A stretch of DNA of 64,000 nucleotides from Mycolicibacterium tokaiense. Lineage in GTDB: Bacteria > Actinomycetota > Actinomycetes > Mycobacteriales > Mycobacteriaceae. The notes below the pieces were generated by a model. It was not told the DNA's origin, ran no database searches, and worked only from the letters and a program-made list of their open reading frames with translations. The position numbers and the translations under genes are program-made. How positions within the stretch are numbered: position 1 is the stretch's first letter; every line of letters starts with the position of its first letter. The stretch lies in contig NZ_AP022600.1 of assembly GCF_010725885.1 (NCBI RefSeq), forward strand, positions 1,240,001-1,304,000. The letters run 5' to 3'. Of the stretch, positions 24,702 through 32,073 are shown in pieces.

Positions 24702-25172
24702 TTGACCGCACCGACACCCGTCGACAGCATAGACAGGCGCATCCTGCTGGCACTCAATGACGATCCGCGTGCGCCGGCCATCACCCTGGCCGAGCGCACC
24801 GGCCTGTCCCGCAACACGGTGCAGGCCAGATTGACCCGCCTGGAGACCGGCGGGACGCTGCGGGCATTCGAACGCCGCATTTCGCCTGCGGCACTGGGCT
24901 ACCCGATGACAGCATTCATCTTGACGACGGTGACACAGCGCAAGTTGCAAGCTGTGGCCGACGCGTTGACGGCCGTTCCCGAGGTGCTGGAGGTGCTCGG
25001 CATCAGCGGGGCGGTTGATCTCCAGGTCCAGGTGGTAGCCCGGGACGCCGACGATCTGTATCGGATCGCCGGCCGCATCCTGGACATCGACGGCGTGGAG
25101 CAGACCAACACCTCGTTGGTCATGCGCCAGCTGGTGAACTACCGGCTGACACCCCTACTGGAACAGAGCTAG
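24702..25172 (+). CDS. Lrp/AsnC-family transcriptional regulator
   Basis: 156 residues, a typical Lrp length. The N-terminal helix-turn-helix is DSIDRRILLALNDDPR followed by LAERTGLSRNTVQARLTRLE, and the C-terminal RAM/AsnC effector domain runs from about 70 to 150 (ISGAVDLQVQVVARDADDLY). The TTG at 24702 is proposed because AGGAGAAGGGAG lies 8 bases upstream; a GTG at 24,675 is the alternative. Lrp proteins sense amino acids or 2-oxoacids, which suits the adjacent ThDP enzyme. The stop overlaps the convergent heme-binding gene as CTAG. Confidence 0.9.
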   Translation: MTAPTPVDSIDRRILLALNDDPRAPAITLAERTGLSRNTVQARLTRLETGGTLRAFERRISPAALGYPMTAFILTTVTQRKLQAVADALTAVPEVLEVLGISGAVDLQVQVVARDADDLYRIAGRILDIDGVEQTNTSLVMRQLVNYRLTPLLEQS

Positions 25173-25543
25173 CCCATCTGGAATTCGTCGAAGGCCGCGA
25201 TCAGATCCGACCCGGCGAACGACGCCCCGCACTGGCTGCGCAGGGTCTGCAGCGGAGCGGTGATGTTGCGCAGGTCGAAGTACTCGCCCGGATTCGCCAT
25301 GAAGTAGTTGCGCACTGTGGTGGTGGCCTGGTCACGCGGCTGGGTCAAGGCGTTGGACAGCGCGTCGTTGGCACCCGGGTGGCCGGCCAGGTACTGGCTG
25401 GCAGCGCCGGAGACCTGGCTGATGGTGGCGGTGGCGGCATCGGCCCGGCAGGGCTCGGCTGCTGCGACGGGAGCGCTCAGCATCGCCACAGTCGCTGCGG
25501 ACACCAACGCGCCCCCCAGGACGGTCTTTCCCATGAACGTCAT
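25169..25543 (-). CDS. Secreted heme-binding (hemophore-like, MHB domain) protein
   Basis: 124 residues. A signal peptide of about 30 residues (MTFMGKTVLGGALVSAATVA... ending VAAAEP) should export it. The mature protein is a small helical domain with two cysteines (EPC and RSQC) able to bridge, and the pattern SQYLAGHPGANDALSN...YFMANPGEYFDLRNIT typical of the mycobacterial hemophore-related family. It would bind heme in the cell envelope. The ATG at 25543 was chosen over longer forms because the signal peptide begins there. No porter or other heme gene is adjacent. Confidence 0.83.
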   Translation of the reverse strand: MTFMGKTVLGGALVSAATVAMLSAPVAAAEPCRADAATATISQVSGAASQYLAGHPGANDALSNALTQPRDQATTTVRNYFMANPGEYFDLRNITAPLQTLRSQCGASFAGSDLIAAFDEFQMG

Positions 25544-25772
25544 GTCTGTCGTGTTCCCTTCGTCGGCCCCGTACCTGGCAACACACGTACCCCCACGTGG
25601 CCTGGGTAAACGCGACGGGCCACCGACACACCCCGGAGAGCGGAATGTGATCCACGTCGGCGGGCGTGGTGACGGGAGAGCAACAACACCCCTCGTAGTT
25701 ACCGGCGAGTAACCTTCGGTCCGGTCACTGCGGCTATCGTCGGCCTTACGTGCCCTACCCAAGGAGGTCCTC

Positions 25773-26651
25773 ATGGACCAACTGCATCACCTCGAACTCC
25801 ACGGCGACCGCGTGGCCTACCGCGACGTCGGCCCCGATACCGGGAGCCCGGAAACCCTGCTGCTGATCCACGGCATGGCAGGCAGCTCCGCGACCTGGCG
25901 CTCGGTGATCCCCCAGCTGTCCGAGCACTACCGCGTGATCGCCCCCGACCTGCTCGGCCACGGCGAATCCGCCAAGCCCCGCGGCGACTACTCACTCGGC
26001 GCCTTTGCGGTGTGGCTGCGCGACCTGCTCGACGAGCTGGGCGTCATGCGCGCCACCGTGGTCGGCCAATCGCTGGGTGGCGGCGTCGCCATGCAGTTCG
26101 GCTACCAGCACCGCGACCGCTGCGAGCGGCTGATCCTGATCGGCAGCGGCGGCCTCGGCCCGGACCTGAACTGGATGCTGCGGCTGCTCAGTGCCCCCGG
26201 CGCCGAGTTCGTGCTGCCCGCCGTGGCGCCGCCACCGGTGCTCAGCGTCGGCAACTCCATCCGGTCCTTCCTCTCGTCGGCCGGCATCCACTCCCCCCGT
26301 GGCAGCGAGCTCTGGAGCGCCTACTCGTCGCTGTCGGACCGCGAGACCCGCAGCGCCTTCCTGCGCACGCTCCGCTCGGTGGTCGACCACCGCGGCCAGG
26401 CAGTCAGCGCGCTGAACCGGTTGCATCTCACCGCGCAGGTGCCGACGCTGCTCATCTGGGGCGACGACGACCGCATCATTCCCGTCGCGCACGGCCGGGC
26501 CGCGCACGAGGCGCTGCCGGGCAGCCGACTCGAAGTGCTGCCGGGGGTGGGACATTTCCCACATGTGGAGGCACCCTGGGAGGTGACGCAGATCCTGCGT
26601 GATTTCATGGCGTCCACCGACCGCCGGTCGGTGGCCGTCACCCGCTGCTGA
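25773..26651 (+). CDS. Alpha/beta-fold hydrolase
   Basis: 292 residues. Oxyanion region [14 protein letters not shown] (about 30-43), nucleophile elbow VVGQSLGGG with Ser near residue 98, catalytic Asp in WGDDDRIIP near 231 and His in [12 protein letters not shown] near 257. The start has an ideal AAGGAGG site. The cap region is helical and leucine-rich. It could be an esterase, lipase or C-C bond hydrolase. The SRPBCC gene follows after 8 bases and is probably co-transcribed. Confidence 0.9.
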   Translation: MDQLHHLELHGDRVAYRDVGPDTGSPETLLLIHGMAGSSATWRSVIPQLSEHYRVIAPDLLGHGESAKPRGDYSLGAFAVWLRDLLDELGVMRATVVGQSLGGGVAMQFGYQHRDRCERLILIGSGGLGPDLNWMLRLLSAPGAEFVLPAVAPPPVLSVGNSIRSFLSSAGIHSPRGSELWSAYSSLSDRETRSAFLRTLRSVVDHRGQAVSALNRLHLTAQVPTLLIWGDDDRIIPVAHGRAAHEALPGSRLEVLPGVGHFPHVEAPWEVTQILRDFMASTDRRSVAVTRC

Positions 26652-26659
26652 GGAGTGCC

Positions 26660-27106
26660 ATGGATGCCCGCCAGGTCAGCCGCAGTGTCGACATCGACGC
26701 TCCGGCTGCCGAACTGTTCGCCCTGGTTGCCGATCCGCGCCGCCACCACGAAGTGGACGGCTCGGGAACCGTGCGCACCAACGTCCGCGCACCCGCGGAA
26801 GTGGCTCTGGGATCGCGATTTTCGACCCGGATGAAGATGTTCGGCATTCCGTACCGCATCACCAGCGTCATCACCGCACTCAAGCCGAACGAGCTCGTCG
26901 AGTGGCGGCACCCGTTCGGCCACCACTGGCGGTGGGAGTTCCAGGAGATCTCGCCGACACGCACTCGCGTGACCGAGACATTCGATTACCGCAACACCGG
27001 ACCGGTCAAGGACCGCACCGACTACTACCGGCGGCTGGGCTTCGTCGCCGCCAATGCCAAGGGCATCGAGGCCACCCTCGACCGGCTGCAGCGTCGCTAC
27101 GCCTGA
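26660..27106 (+). CDS. SRPBCC-family protein (START-like ligand-binding domain)
   Basis: 148 residues forming one helix-grip domain: [20 protein letters not shown] at the N-terminus, [18 protein letters not shown] mid-protein and a C-terminal helix ending [14 protein letters not shown]. Such proteins bind hydrophobic ligands or act as cyclases; no catalytic residues can be assigned. Its TGA stop forms part of the first unit of the 61-bp tandem repeat. Confidence 0.85.
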   Translation: MDARQVSRSVDIDAPAAELFALVADPRRHHEVDGSGTVRTNVRAPAEVALGSRFSTRMKMFGIPYRITSVITALKPNELVEWRHPFGHHWRWEFQEISPTRTRVTETFDYRNTGPVKDRTDYYRRLGFVAANAKGIEATLDRLQRRYA

Positions 27107-27335
27107 TACCTCGCAGCCGGGCCCCGACTCCCCGGCTCGTCCCTCACCGCCTCGTCGACCCGCCTGATACCTCGCAGCCGGGCCCCGACTCCCCGGCTCG
27201 TCCCTCACCGCCTCGTCGACCCGCCTGATACCTCGCAGCCGGGCCCCGACTCCCCGGCTCGTCCCTCACCGCCTCGTCGACCCGCCTGATACCTCGCAGC
27301 CGGGCCCCTACTCCCCGGCTTGTCGACTCGCCTGA
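27101..27335. repeat. 61-bp tandem repeat array (VNTR, MIRU-like)
   Basis: Three identical 61-bp units (27,101-27,161, 27,162-27,222 and 27,223-27,283) are followed by a 46-bp unit with an internal 15-bp deletion (27,284-27,329) and a final GCCTGA. Every unit starts GCCTGATACCTCGC and contains a short stem AGCCGGG/CCCGGCT. The array fills the whole interval between the convergent stops of the SRPBCC and DUF1059 genes, and unit 1 includes the SRPBCC stop codon. Confidence 0.95.
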
Positions 27336-27482
27336 TCAGTAGGCGATGAAGAGGATCTCGTCGCGCGAGTAGTCATGCCCGGGATGGTTCTCGGCGAGGT
27401 GCTTCTGGGTCTTCTCCACCAGGTCGTCCTCGTCGGTGCCGACGATCGCCTCGCCGCACGGGCAATTCAGGTGAGTCTTCAT
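27336..27482 (-). CDS. DUF1059 small protein
   Basis: 48 residues starting MKTHLNCPCGEAIVGTD and ending RDEILFIAY. It matches the DUF1059 family of very short proteins, with the N-terminal C-P-C pair and the conserved H-L-A-x-x-H-P-G-H (HLAENHPGHDYS). These residues could bind a metal. Function is unknown. The ATG is at 27482; the stop abuts the 61-bp repeat array. Confidence 0.82.
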   Translation of the reverse strand: MKTHLNCPCGEAIVGTDEDDLVEKTQKHLAENHPGHDYSRDEILFIAY

Positions 27483-27533
27483 GAGACAGGTTTACCCGAC
27501 GTGTTGCAGACACGAAAGTGCACAGCCCTTGCT

Positions 27534-27549
27534 TGATGCAACTGCATCA
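27534..27549. promoter_or_regulatory. 16-bp palindromic operator before the acyl-CoA dehydrogenase/TetR pair
   Basis: TGATGCA-AC-TGCATCA is perfectly symmetrical and ends 35 bases before the GTG start at 27,585, where a repressor would cover the promoter. The TetR gene at the end of the pair is the natural candidate. Confidence 0.6.
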
Positions 27550-27584
27550 GGTCATGATGGCCCTGCTTCAATGATGAGGACGGG

Positions 27585-28889
27585 GTGACGACGATGTGGG
27601 ATTTCGAGACCGACCCGGAGTACCAGGCCAAACTGGATTGGGTCGACGAGTTCATGAGCGCCGAGGTCGAGCCGCTGGACCTGGCCGCCCTGGACCCCTC
27701 GGACAAGCTCAACCCCGAGGTCATGGCTGTACTGCGCCCGTTGCAACAGCGCGTCAAGGACCAGGGCCTCTGGGCGGCGCACCTGACACCCGAGCTCGGC
27801 GGTCAGGGCTACGGCCAGGTCAAGTTGGCGCTGCTCAACGAGATCCTGGGCCGCTCCCGCTGGGCCCCCTCGGTATTCGGTTGCCAGGCACCTGATTCCG
27901 GTAACGCCGAGATCCTGGCCTTGTTCGGCACCGAGGAGCAGAAGCAGCGCTACCTGCAGCCGCTGCTCGACGGCGAGATCAGCTCCTGCTATTCGATGAC
28001 CGAACCGCAAGGCGGCTCCGACCCGGGACTGTTTGTCACCCGCGCCGAGCGCGACGGCGACTCCTGGCTGATCAACGGCGAGAAGTGGTTCTCCTCCAAC
28101 GCCCGGCACGCCTCGTTCTTCATCGTCATGGCCGTCACCGACGCGGGCGCCCGCACCCGGGACAAGATGTCGTTGTTCATCGTGCCGGCCGAGACGCCGG
28201 GCGTCGAGATCATCCGCAACGTCGGTGTGGGCGGCGAGTCGAGTGAGCACGGTTCGCACGCGTACATCCGCTACCACGACGTGCGGGTACCCCTGGATCA
28301 CGTGCTCGGCGGCGAAGGGCAGGCCTTCGCCATCGCGCAGACCCGCCTCGGCGGCGGCCGCATCCACCACGCCATGCGCACCATCGCCCTGGCCCGCAAG
28401 GCTTTCGACATGATGTGCGAGCGGGCGGTGTCCCGGCAGACCCGCCAGGGCCCGCTCGGCGATTTCCAGATGACGCAGGAGAAGATCGCCGACAGCTGGA
28501 TACAGATCGAGCAGTTCCGCCTGCTGGTGCTGCGCACCGCGTGGCTGATCGACAAGCACCACGACTACTCCCTGGTGCGCCGCGACATCGCCGCGGTCAA
28601 GGTGGCCATGCCCCAGGTGCTGCACGACGTGGTGCAGCGGGCCATGCAACTACACGGCGCGCTCGGCGTATCGAGCGAGATGCCGTTCGTCAAGATGATG
28701 GTGGCCGCTCAGTCGCTCGGAATCGCCGACGGCCCAACCGAAGTACACAAGCTGACGCTGGCACGCCGCACCCTCAAGGAGTACACGCCGGTGGACACGC
28801 TGTTCCCGTCGGCACACCTGCCCACCCGCCGGGAGTCGGCGCAGGCCCACCTGGCCACCCTCCTCGAACGCGAAGCGGCCGAACTCTAG
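27585..28889 (+). CDS. Acyl-CoA dehydrogenase (FadE; ACAD10/11-like)
   Basis: 434 residues, longer than the short-chain type. It has CYSMTEPQGGSDPGLFVTRA (about 141-160), a WFSSNARHASFF segment, and LGGGRIHHAMRTIALARKAF. The C-terminal active-site region is GIADGPTEVHKLTLARR. The pattern matches ACAD10/11-like mycobacterial FadE enzymes acting on long or branched acyl-CoAs. The start is the GTG at 27585; ATG three codons later is possible. The TetR gene begins at the base after its stop, so the two form an operon. Confidence 0.9.
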   Translation: MTTMWDFETDPEYQAKLDWVDEFMSAEVEPLDLAALDPSDKLNPEVMAVLRPLQQRVKDQGLWAAHLTPELGGQGYGQVKLALLNEILGRSRWAPSVFGCQAPDSGNAEILALFGTEEQKQRYLQPLLDGEISSCYSMTEPQGGSDPGLFVTRAERDGDSWLINGEKWFSSNARHASFFIVMAVTDAGARTRDKMSLFIVPAETPGVEIIRNVGVGGESSEHGSHAYIRYHDVRVPLDHVLGGEGQAFAIAQTRLGGGRIHHAMRTIALARKAFDMMCERAVSRQTRQGPLGDFQMTQEKIADSWIQIEQFRLLVLRTAWLIDKHHDYSLVRRDIAAVKVAMPQVLHDVVQRAMQLHGALGVSSEMPFVKMMVAAQSLGIADGPTEVHKLTLARRTLKEYTPVDTLFPSAHLPTRRESAQAHLATLLEREAAEL

Positions 28890-29537
28890 GTGCCCGCCGC
28901 CGACACCCGGGCCAACCTGCTGCGCGCCGCCGAATCACTGTTCGCGCAGCGGGGTGTCGACGGCGTGAGCCTGCGCGAGATCGCCCGTAGTGCGGGAGCC
29001 AAGAACGTCATCGCGGTGCAGTACCACTTCACCGATCGCGACGGGGTGGTGCGCGCCATCCTCGACAAACACCTGCCGGCGGTCGACGAACGCCGGCACG
29101 CACTGCTGGACGCGGCCGACGGGGATCCCACCGTGCGCGCCCTGGCCGCCGCTCTGGTGCGGCCACTGGGCGCCAAACTGGCCGACACTGCGGGCGGCCC
29201 GGAATTCCTGCGGGTGTACGCCGACCTGCTGAACCGGCCGACGCCCGCACTGGAGGCGGCCGACGGCAGGTTCGCCAGCCTCAAGCGGTGGCGCAGCACC
29301 GTGGCGCCGCTGCTGGACCCGGACGCCGCCAAGCTGCACCCGCGGCTGGACGCGCTGCTCTACACCGTGGTGCAACTGTCCCGGCGCGCCGAATCCGGTC
29401 CGCACACCGACGACCGGCTGTTCACCAGCCACCTGATCGACGTGGTGGCAGCGATCCTCACCGCGGAGGTTTCCGACGAGACCCGACGGTTGTCCGGCGA
29501 GCGGGACACCAGGCGGGGCCGGGCGTCGCACACCTGA
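28890..29537 (+). CDS. TetR-family transcriptional regulator
   Basis: 215 residues from a GTG immediately following the upstream stop. The N-terminal TetR DNA-binding domain is clear: TRANLLRAAESLFAQRGVDG, then LREIARSAGAKNVIAVQYHF (about 26-45). The ligand-binding C-terminal half is not conserved enough to name an effector. It probably represses its own operon through the palindrome at 27,534-27,549 and may sense an acyl-CoA. Confidence 0.9.
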   Translation: MPAADTRANLLRAAESLFAQRGVDGVSLREIARSAGAKNVIAVQYHFTDRDGVVRAILDKHLPAVDERRHALLDAADGDPTVRALAAALVRPLGAKLADTAGGPEFLRVYADLLNRPTPALEAADGRFASLKRWRSTVAPLLDPDAAKLHPRLDALLYTVVQLSRRAESGPHTDDRLFTSHLIDVVAAILTAEVSDETRRLSGERDTRRGRASHT

Positions 29538-29574
29538 ACCGGTGTGCCACACTTTGTCCATACATACCCTAGCT

Positions 29575-29598
29575 ATGGATTTTCTGATGCTGCCGTGA
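29575..29598 (+). other. Possible 7-codon leader peptide overlapping the transporter start
   Basis: ATG at 29,575 opens a frame reading MDFLMLP and stops with TGA at 29,596-29,598. That stop overlaps the GTG start at 29,595 as GTGA. It follows a TACCCT/TAGCTA AT-rich -10-like region. Whether it is translated is inference. Confidence 0.35.
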
Positions 29599-30350
29599 GT
29601 TGGACCGAGATCGCGCTGCTGGTCGTCGCCGGGATCGCCGGCGGGCTGGCCGGCAGTATCGCCGGACTCGCCTCCGTCGCCACCTACCCCGCGCTGCTGG
29701 CCGTCGGCCTGCCGCCGGTGGCCGCCAACGTCACCAACACCGTCGCCCTGGTGGGCAACGCCGTGGGCTCCATCATCGGGTCACGCCCCGAACTGCGCGG
29801 GCAGGGACCCTTCCTGCTGCGCATCCTGCCGCTCGCCGGTCTCGGTGGCGCACTGGGCGCGGTGCTGTTGTTGTCCACTCCGGCTGAGGGTTTCGAGAAG
29901 CTGGTGCCGGTCCTCATCTTCTTCTCGTCCATCGCGATCGTGTGGCCCCGCCGCGAACGGCCCGATGCCGGGACGGCACCGCGGCGGCGATCGATGGTCC
30001 TGCTGGAGGGCGCCGCCATCCTGGCCATCGCCGTGTACGGCGGGTACTTCGGGGCCGCCGCCGGTGTCTTGCTGCTGGCGCTGCTGCTGCGCGCAGGCAA
30101 CGCGACACTGGCGCATGCCAACGCGTCGAAGAATGTCCTGCTCGGCGCGTCCAACGGGGTGGCCGCGGTCATCTTCCTGTTCGTCGCGCCGGTGCACTGG
30201 CCGGCGCTGATCCCGCTGGCCATCGGCTGCATACTGGGCTCGCGACTGGGCCCGGTGGTGGTGCGGCACGCCCCGGCCACCCCGATCCGCTGGCTCATCG
30301 GCTTCGGCGGGCTCGTCCTGGCCGTCAAACTCGGCCTCGACGCCTACTGA
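29595..30350 (+). CDS. TauE/SafE-family sulfite/anion exporter
   Basis: 251 residues, about eight hydrophobic segments in two halves, each opening with a glycine-rich repeat: GGLAGSIAGLASVATYPAL near residue 17 and YGGYFGAAAGVLLLALLLR near 145. This duplicated motif defines the TauE/SafE (DUF81) family, which moves sulfite, sulfoacetate or other anions. The GTG at 29595 is chosen because the protein before it has no family character. No sulfur genes are adjacent, so the substrate is open. Confidence 0.88.
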   Translation: MSWTEIALLVVAGIAGGLAGSIAGLASVATYPALLAVGLPPVAANVTNTVALVGNAVGSIIGSRPELRGQGPFLLRILPLAGLGGALGAVLLLSTPAEGFEKLVPVLIFFSSIAIVWPRRERPDAGTAPRRRSMVLLEGAAILAIAVYGGYFGAAAGVLLLALLLRAGNATLAHANASKNVLLGASNGVAAVIFLFVAPVHWPALIPLAIGCILGSRLGPVVVRHAPATPIRWLIGFGGLVLAVKLGLDAY

Positions 30351-30354
30351 GAGA

Positions 30355-30420
30355 CCCGCCGAGCGCCCGTGTTTGTACGGCAACACGCCGTGAAAACTGT
30401 CGCAATGCGCACGCTCAACG
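30355..30420 (+). repeat. 66-bp intergenic palindromic element, copy 1
   Basis: Begins CCCGCCGAGCGCCCGTGTTT and ends CGCACGCTCAACG, with imperfect inverted ends. It lies between the convergent stops at 30,350 and 30,426. A second copy in the opposite orientation is at 30,711-30,776; the two share 47 of 66 positions by hand alignment, mostly at the ends. Confidence 0.75.
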
Positions 30421-30425
30421 GGCAG

Positions 30426-30698
30426 TCAGCGTCGGTCCATCCGCTCCAACGTCGTTGCCACCCGGTCCAGGAACTCGTCGACCTCGTCCTCGGCGTACCC
30501 GCGCTTGAAGAGGTCGGGTTTGTTGAACCGCGCCTCGCGTACCTGCTGCGAGGTCAGCGTGCCGGTGCCGTCCAACCGATCGAGGATGCGCTGCACCAGC
30601 GCGTCGACGTCACCTTCGCGGTAGCCGCGTTTGCCCACCGGCGGCCGCGAGAACCGGATCACACGGACCTCGTCGGCAGTGATGGGCCCGTCGCTCAC
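30426..30698 (-). CDS. Small DivIVA-domain protein
   Basis: 90 residues from the GTG at 30698. It contains two DivIVA/DivI1A-type repeats: VIRFSRPPVGKRGYREGDVD (about 12-31) and FNKPDLFKRGYAEDEVDEFL (about 60-79), separated by a linker. This motif in Wag31/DivIVA binds the curved membrane at poles and septa, but here the long coiled coil is absent. It may be an adaptor for polar growth; function is inferred only from the motif. The gene sits between two inverted copies of an intergenic palindrome. Confidence 0.8.
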   Translation of the reverse strand: MSDGPITADEVRVIRFSRPPVGKRGYREGDVDALVQRILDRLDGTGTLTSQQVREARFNKPDLFKRGYAEDEVDEFLDRVATTLERMDRR

Positions 30699-30710
30699 AC
30701 CCCAATCCTG

Positions 30711-30776
30711 CGGCGAGCGTGCGTTCTTGTACAGAAAATGCGGCGTGTCGGCGTGCGAACACGGACGCTCGGCGGG
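30711..30776 (-). repeat. 66-bp intergenic palindromic element, copy 2 (inverted)
   Basis: Read on the minus strand it begins CCCGCCGAGCGTCCGTGTTC and ends CGCACGCTCGCCG, matching copy 1 at 30,355-30,420. It lies just after the htdZ stop and before the DivIVA-type gene, where it could terminate htdZ transcription. Confidence 0.75.
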
Positions 30777-30781
30777 TGGGG

Positions 30782-31237
30782 TCAGCTGATGTAGCGCAGG
30801 ATGCTCTCGGCGACGCAGGCCGGCTTGGCGCCACCGGAGATCTCGATGACGGTGGTCACCGTGATCTGCACGGTGCCCGCTCCGATGTCCTGGGTGTCGG
30901 TGAGCGTGCTGGTGGCACGCACCTTGGAGCCGACGGGCACCGGCGACGGGAACCGGACCTTGTTCAGCCCGTAGTTGATCCCCATCTTCACCCCGCCGAC
31001 GGTGAAGATCTGGTGCATCAGGCGCGGCAGCAGCGCCAGGGTCATGAACCCGTGGGCGATGGTGGTGCCGAAGGGGCCCGCGGCCGCCTTCTCCTGGTCG
31101 ACGTGGATCCACTGGTGATCGCCCGTGGCGTCGGCGAACAGGTTCACCTCGTCCTGGCTGATGGTCACCCATTCACTGGAGCCCAGTTCCTCGCCCTTGG
31201 CGGCGACGAGGGCGTCAACAGAGTCGAAGGTCCGCAT
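30782..31237 (-). CDS. htdZ: (R)-specific enoyl-CoA hydratase HtdZ
   Basis: 151 residues, the same length as M. tuberculosis HtdZ (Rv0130) and recognisably the same protein: MRTFDSVDAL, then WVTISQDEVNLFADATGDHQ with the hydratase-2 Asp/His pair in DATGDHQWIHVD, then FGTTIAHGFMTLALLPRL. It hydrates trans-2-enoyl-CoA to (R)-3-hydroxyacyl-CoA. In M. tuberculosis it lies beside fbpC and near mak. Here fbp and mak genes are 10-25 kb away. A TesB-like thioesterase gene follows upstream. Confidence 0.93.
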   Translation of the reverse strand: MRTFDSVDALVAAKGEELGSSEWVTISQDEVNLFADATGDHQWIHVDQEKAAAGPFGTTIAHGFMTLALLPRLMHQIFTVGGVKMGINYGLNKVRFPSPVPVGSKVRATSTLTDTQDIGAGTVQITVTTVIEISGGAKPACVAESILRYIS

Positions 31238-31272
31238 CGATGAGTTCCTCTCGTGTGGTGATGCAGGAGAAC

Positions 31273-32073
31273 CTACTCCCGCACCACGGCCATCCCTTCA
31301 TGGACCGCCGTTGCGTACACCGCACCGTCGGCGGAGAGCAGTTGCGCGGTCACCACACCGCGACCGCGGGCGGCCGCCGGTGAGCGTGATTCCAGCAGAT
31401 TCCACGCATCCGCATGCACCGGGCGATGGAACCAGATCGAGGCGTCAGTGGTGCCGCTGCGGTGGCTGCGGTCGCTCATCGCATGACCGTGTACCCGCAG
31501 CACCGGGTCGATCAGGTAGACGTCAGTGACGAACAGAGCCAGGCAGGTGTGCGGCAGTGCGTCGTCGGCCACTGGAACCGTTGCCCGCCAGTACATCCGG
31601 CGCGCGAAGTCCGTACCCACCCCACTGTCGGTGATCCTAATGTCGAGCTCGTCGAGCGGCAACCCCGGCGCGGGTCCGGCCGGGCCGGTGCGCTCCAGCG
31701 TGGCCGGGTCCTCGGGCAGCCCACCGCGCTCGCCGTGGGACGGCCCGGGCAGCGGCGCGGCGAACGACACCGTGGCCGCGGTGATGAGCCGGCCATCCTG
31801 GCGGGCCAGCACCCGGCGGGTCATGGCGGTGCGCCCGTCATAGAGCCGCTCCACCGCATATTCCACCGCCGCACCGGAGTCGCCGCCGCGCAGGAACTGC
31901 AGGTGCAGGCTGGTGGGCCACAGCCCGGCGGGGATGGTGCGGCCCGCCGCGGCCATCGACTGCCCCAGGAACTGTCCGCCGAAGGCCCGTTTGCCCGCCG
32001 GGCCGTGTCCGGTGGCCCGGAAAGAATCCTGGTCCACATCAACCAGATTCATCAGATCGAGCAGTGCACTCAC
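31273..32073 (-). CDS. TesB-like acyl-CoA thioesterase
   Basis: 266 residues of the double hot-dog thioesterase II family: FGGQFLGQSMAAAGRTIP (about 31-48), SLHLQFLRGGDSGAAVEYAV (about 55-74), YDGRTAMTRRVLARQDGRL (about 78-96), and the C-terminal SIWFHRPVHADAWNLLESRS. It should hydrolyse acyl-CoA. The GTG start at 32073 overlaps the stop of the CoA-transferase-family gene (GTGA), so they are coupled. Confidence 0.88.
   Translation of the reverse strand: MSALLDLMNLVDVDQDSFRATGHGPAGKRAFGGQFLGQSMAAAGRTIPAGLWPTSLHLQFLRGGDSGAAVEYAVERLYDGRTAMTRRVLARQDGRLITAATVSFAAPLPGPSHGERGGLPEDPATLERTGPAGPAPGLPLDELDIRITDSGVGTDFARRMYWRATVPVADDALPHTCLALFVTDVYLIDPVLRVHGHAMSDRSHRSGTTDASIWFHRPVHADAWNLLESRSPAAARGRGVVTAQLLSADGAVYATAVHEGMAVVRE

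Noticed and set aside
27101..27335. CRISPR array
   Set aside because: The repeats are directly abutting 61-bp units with no unique spacers and no cas genes nearby; it is a VNTR.
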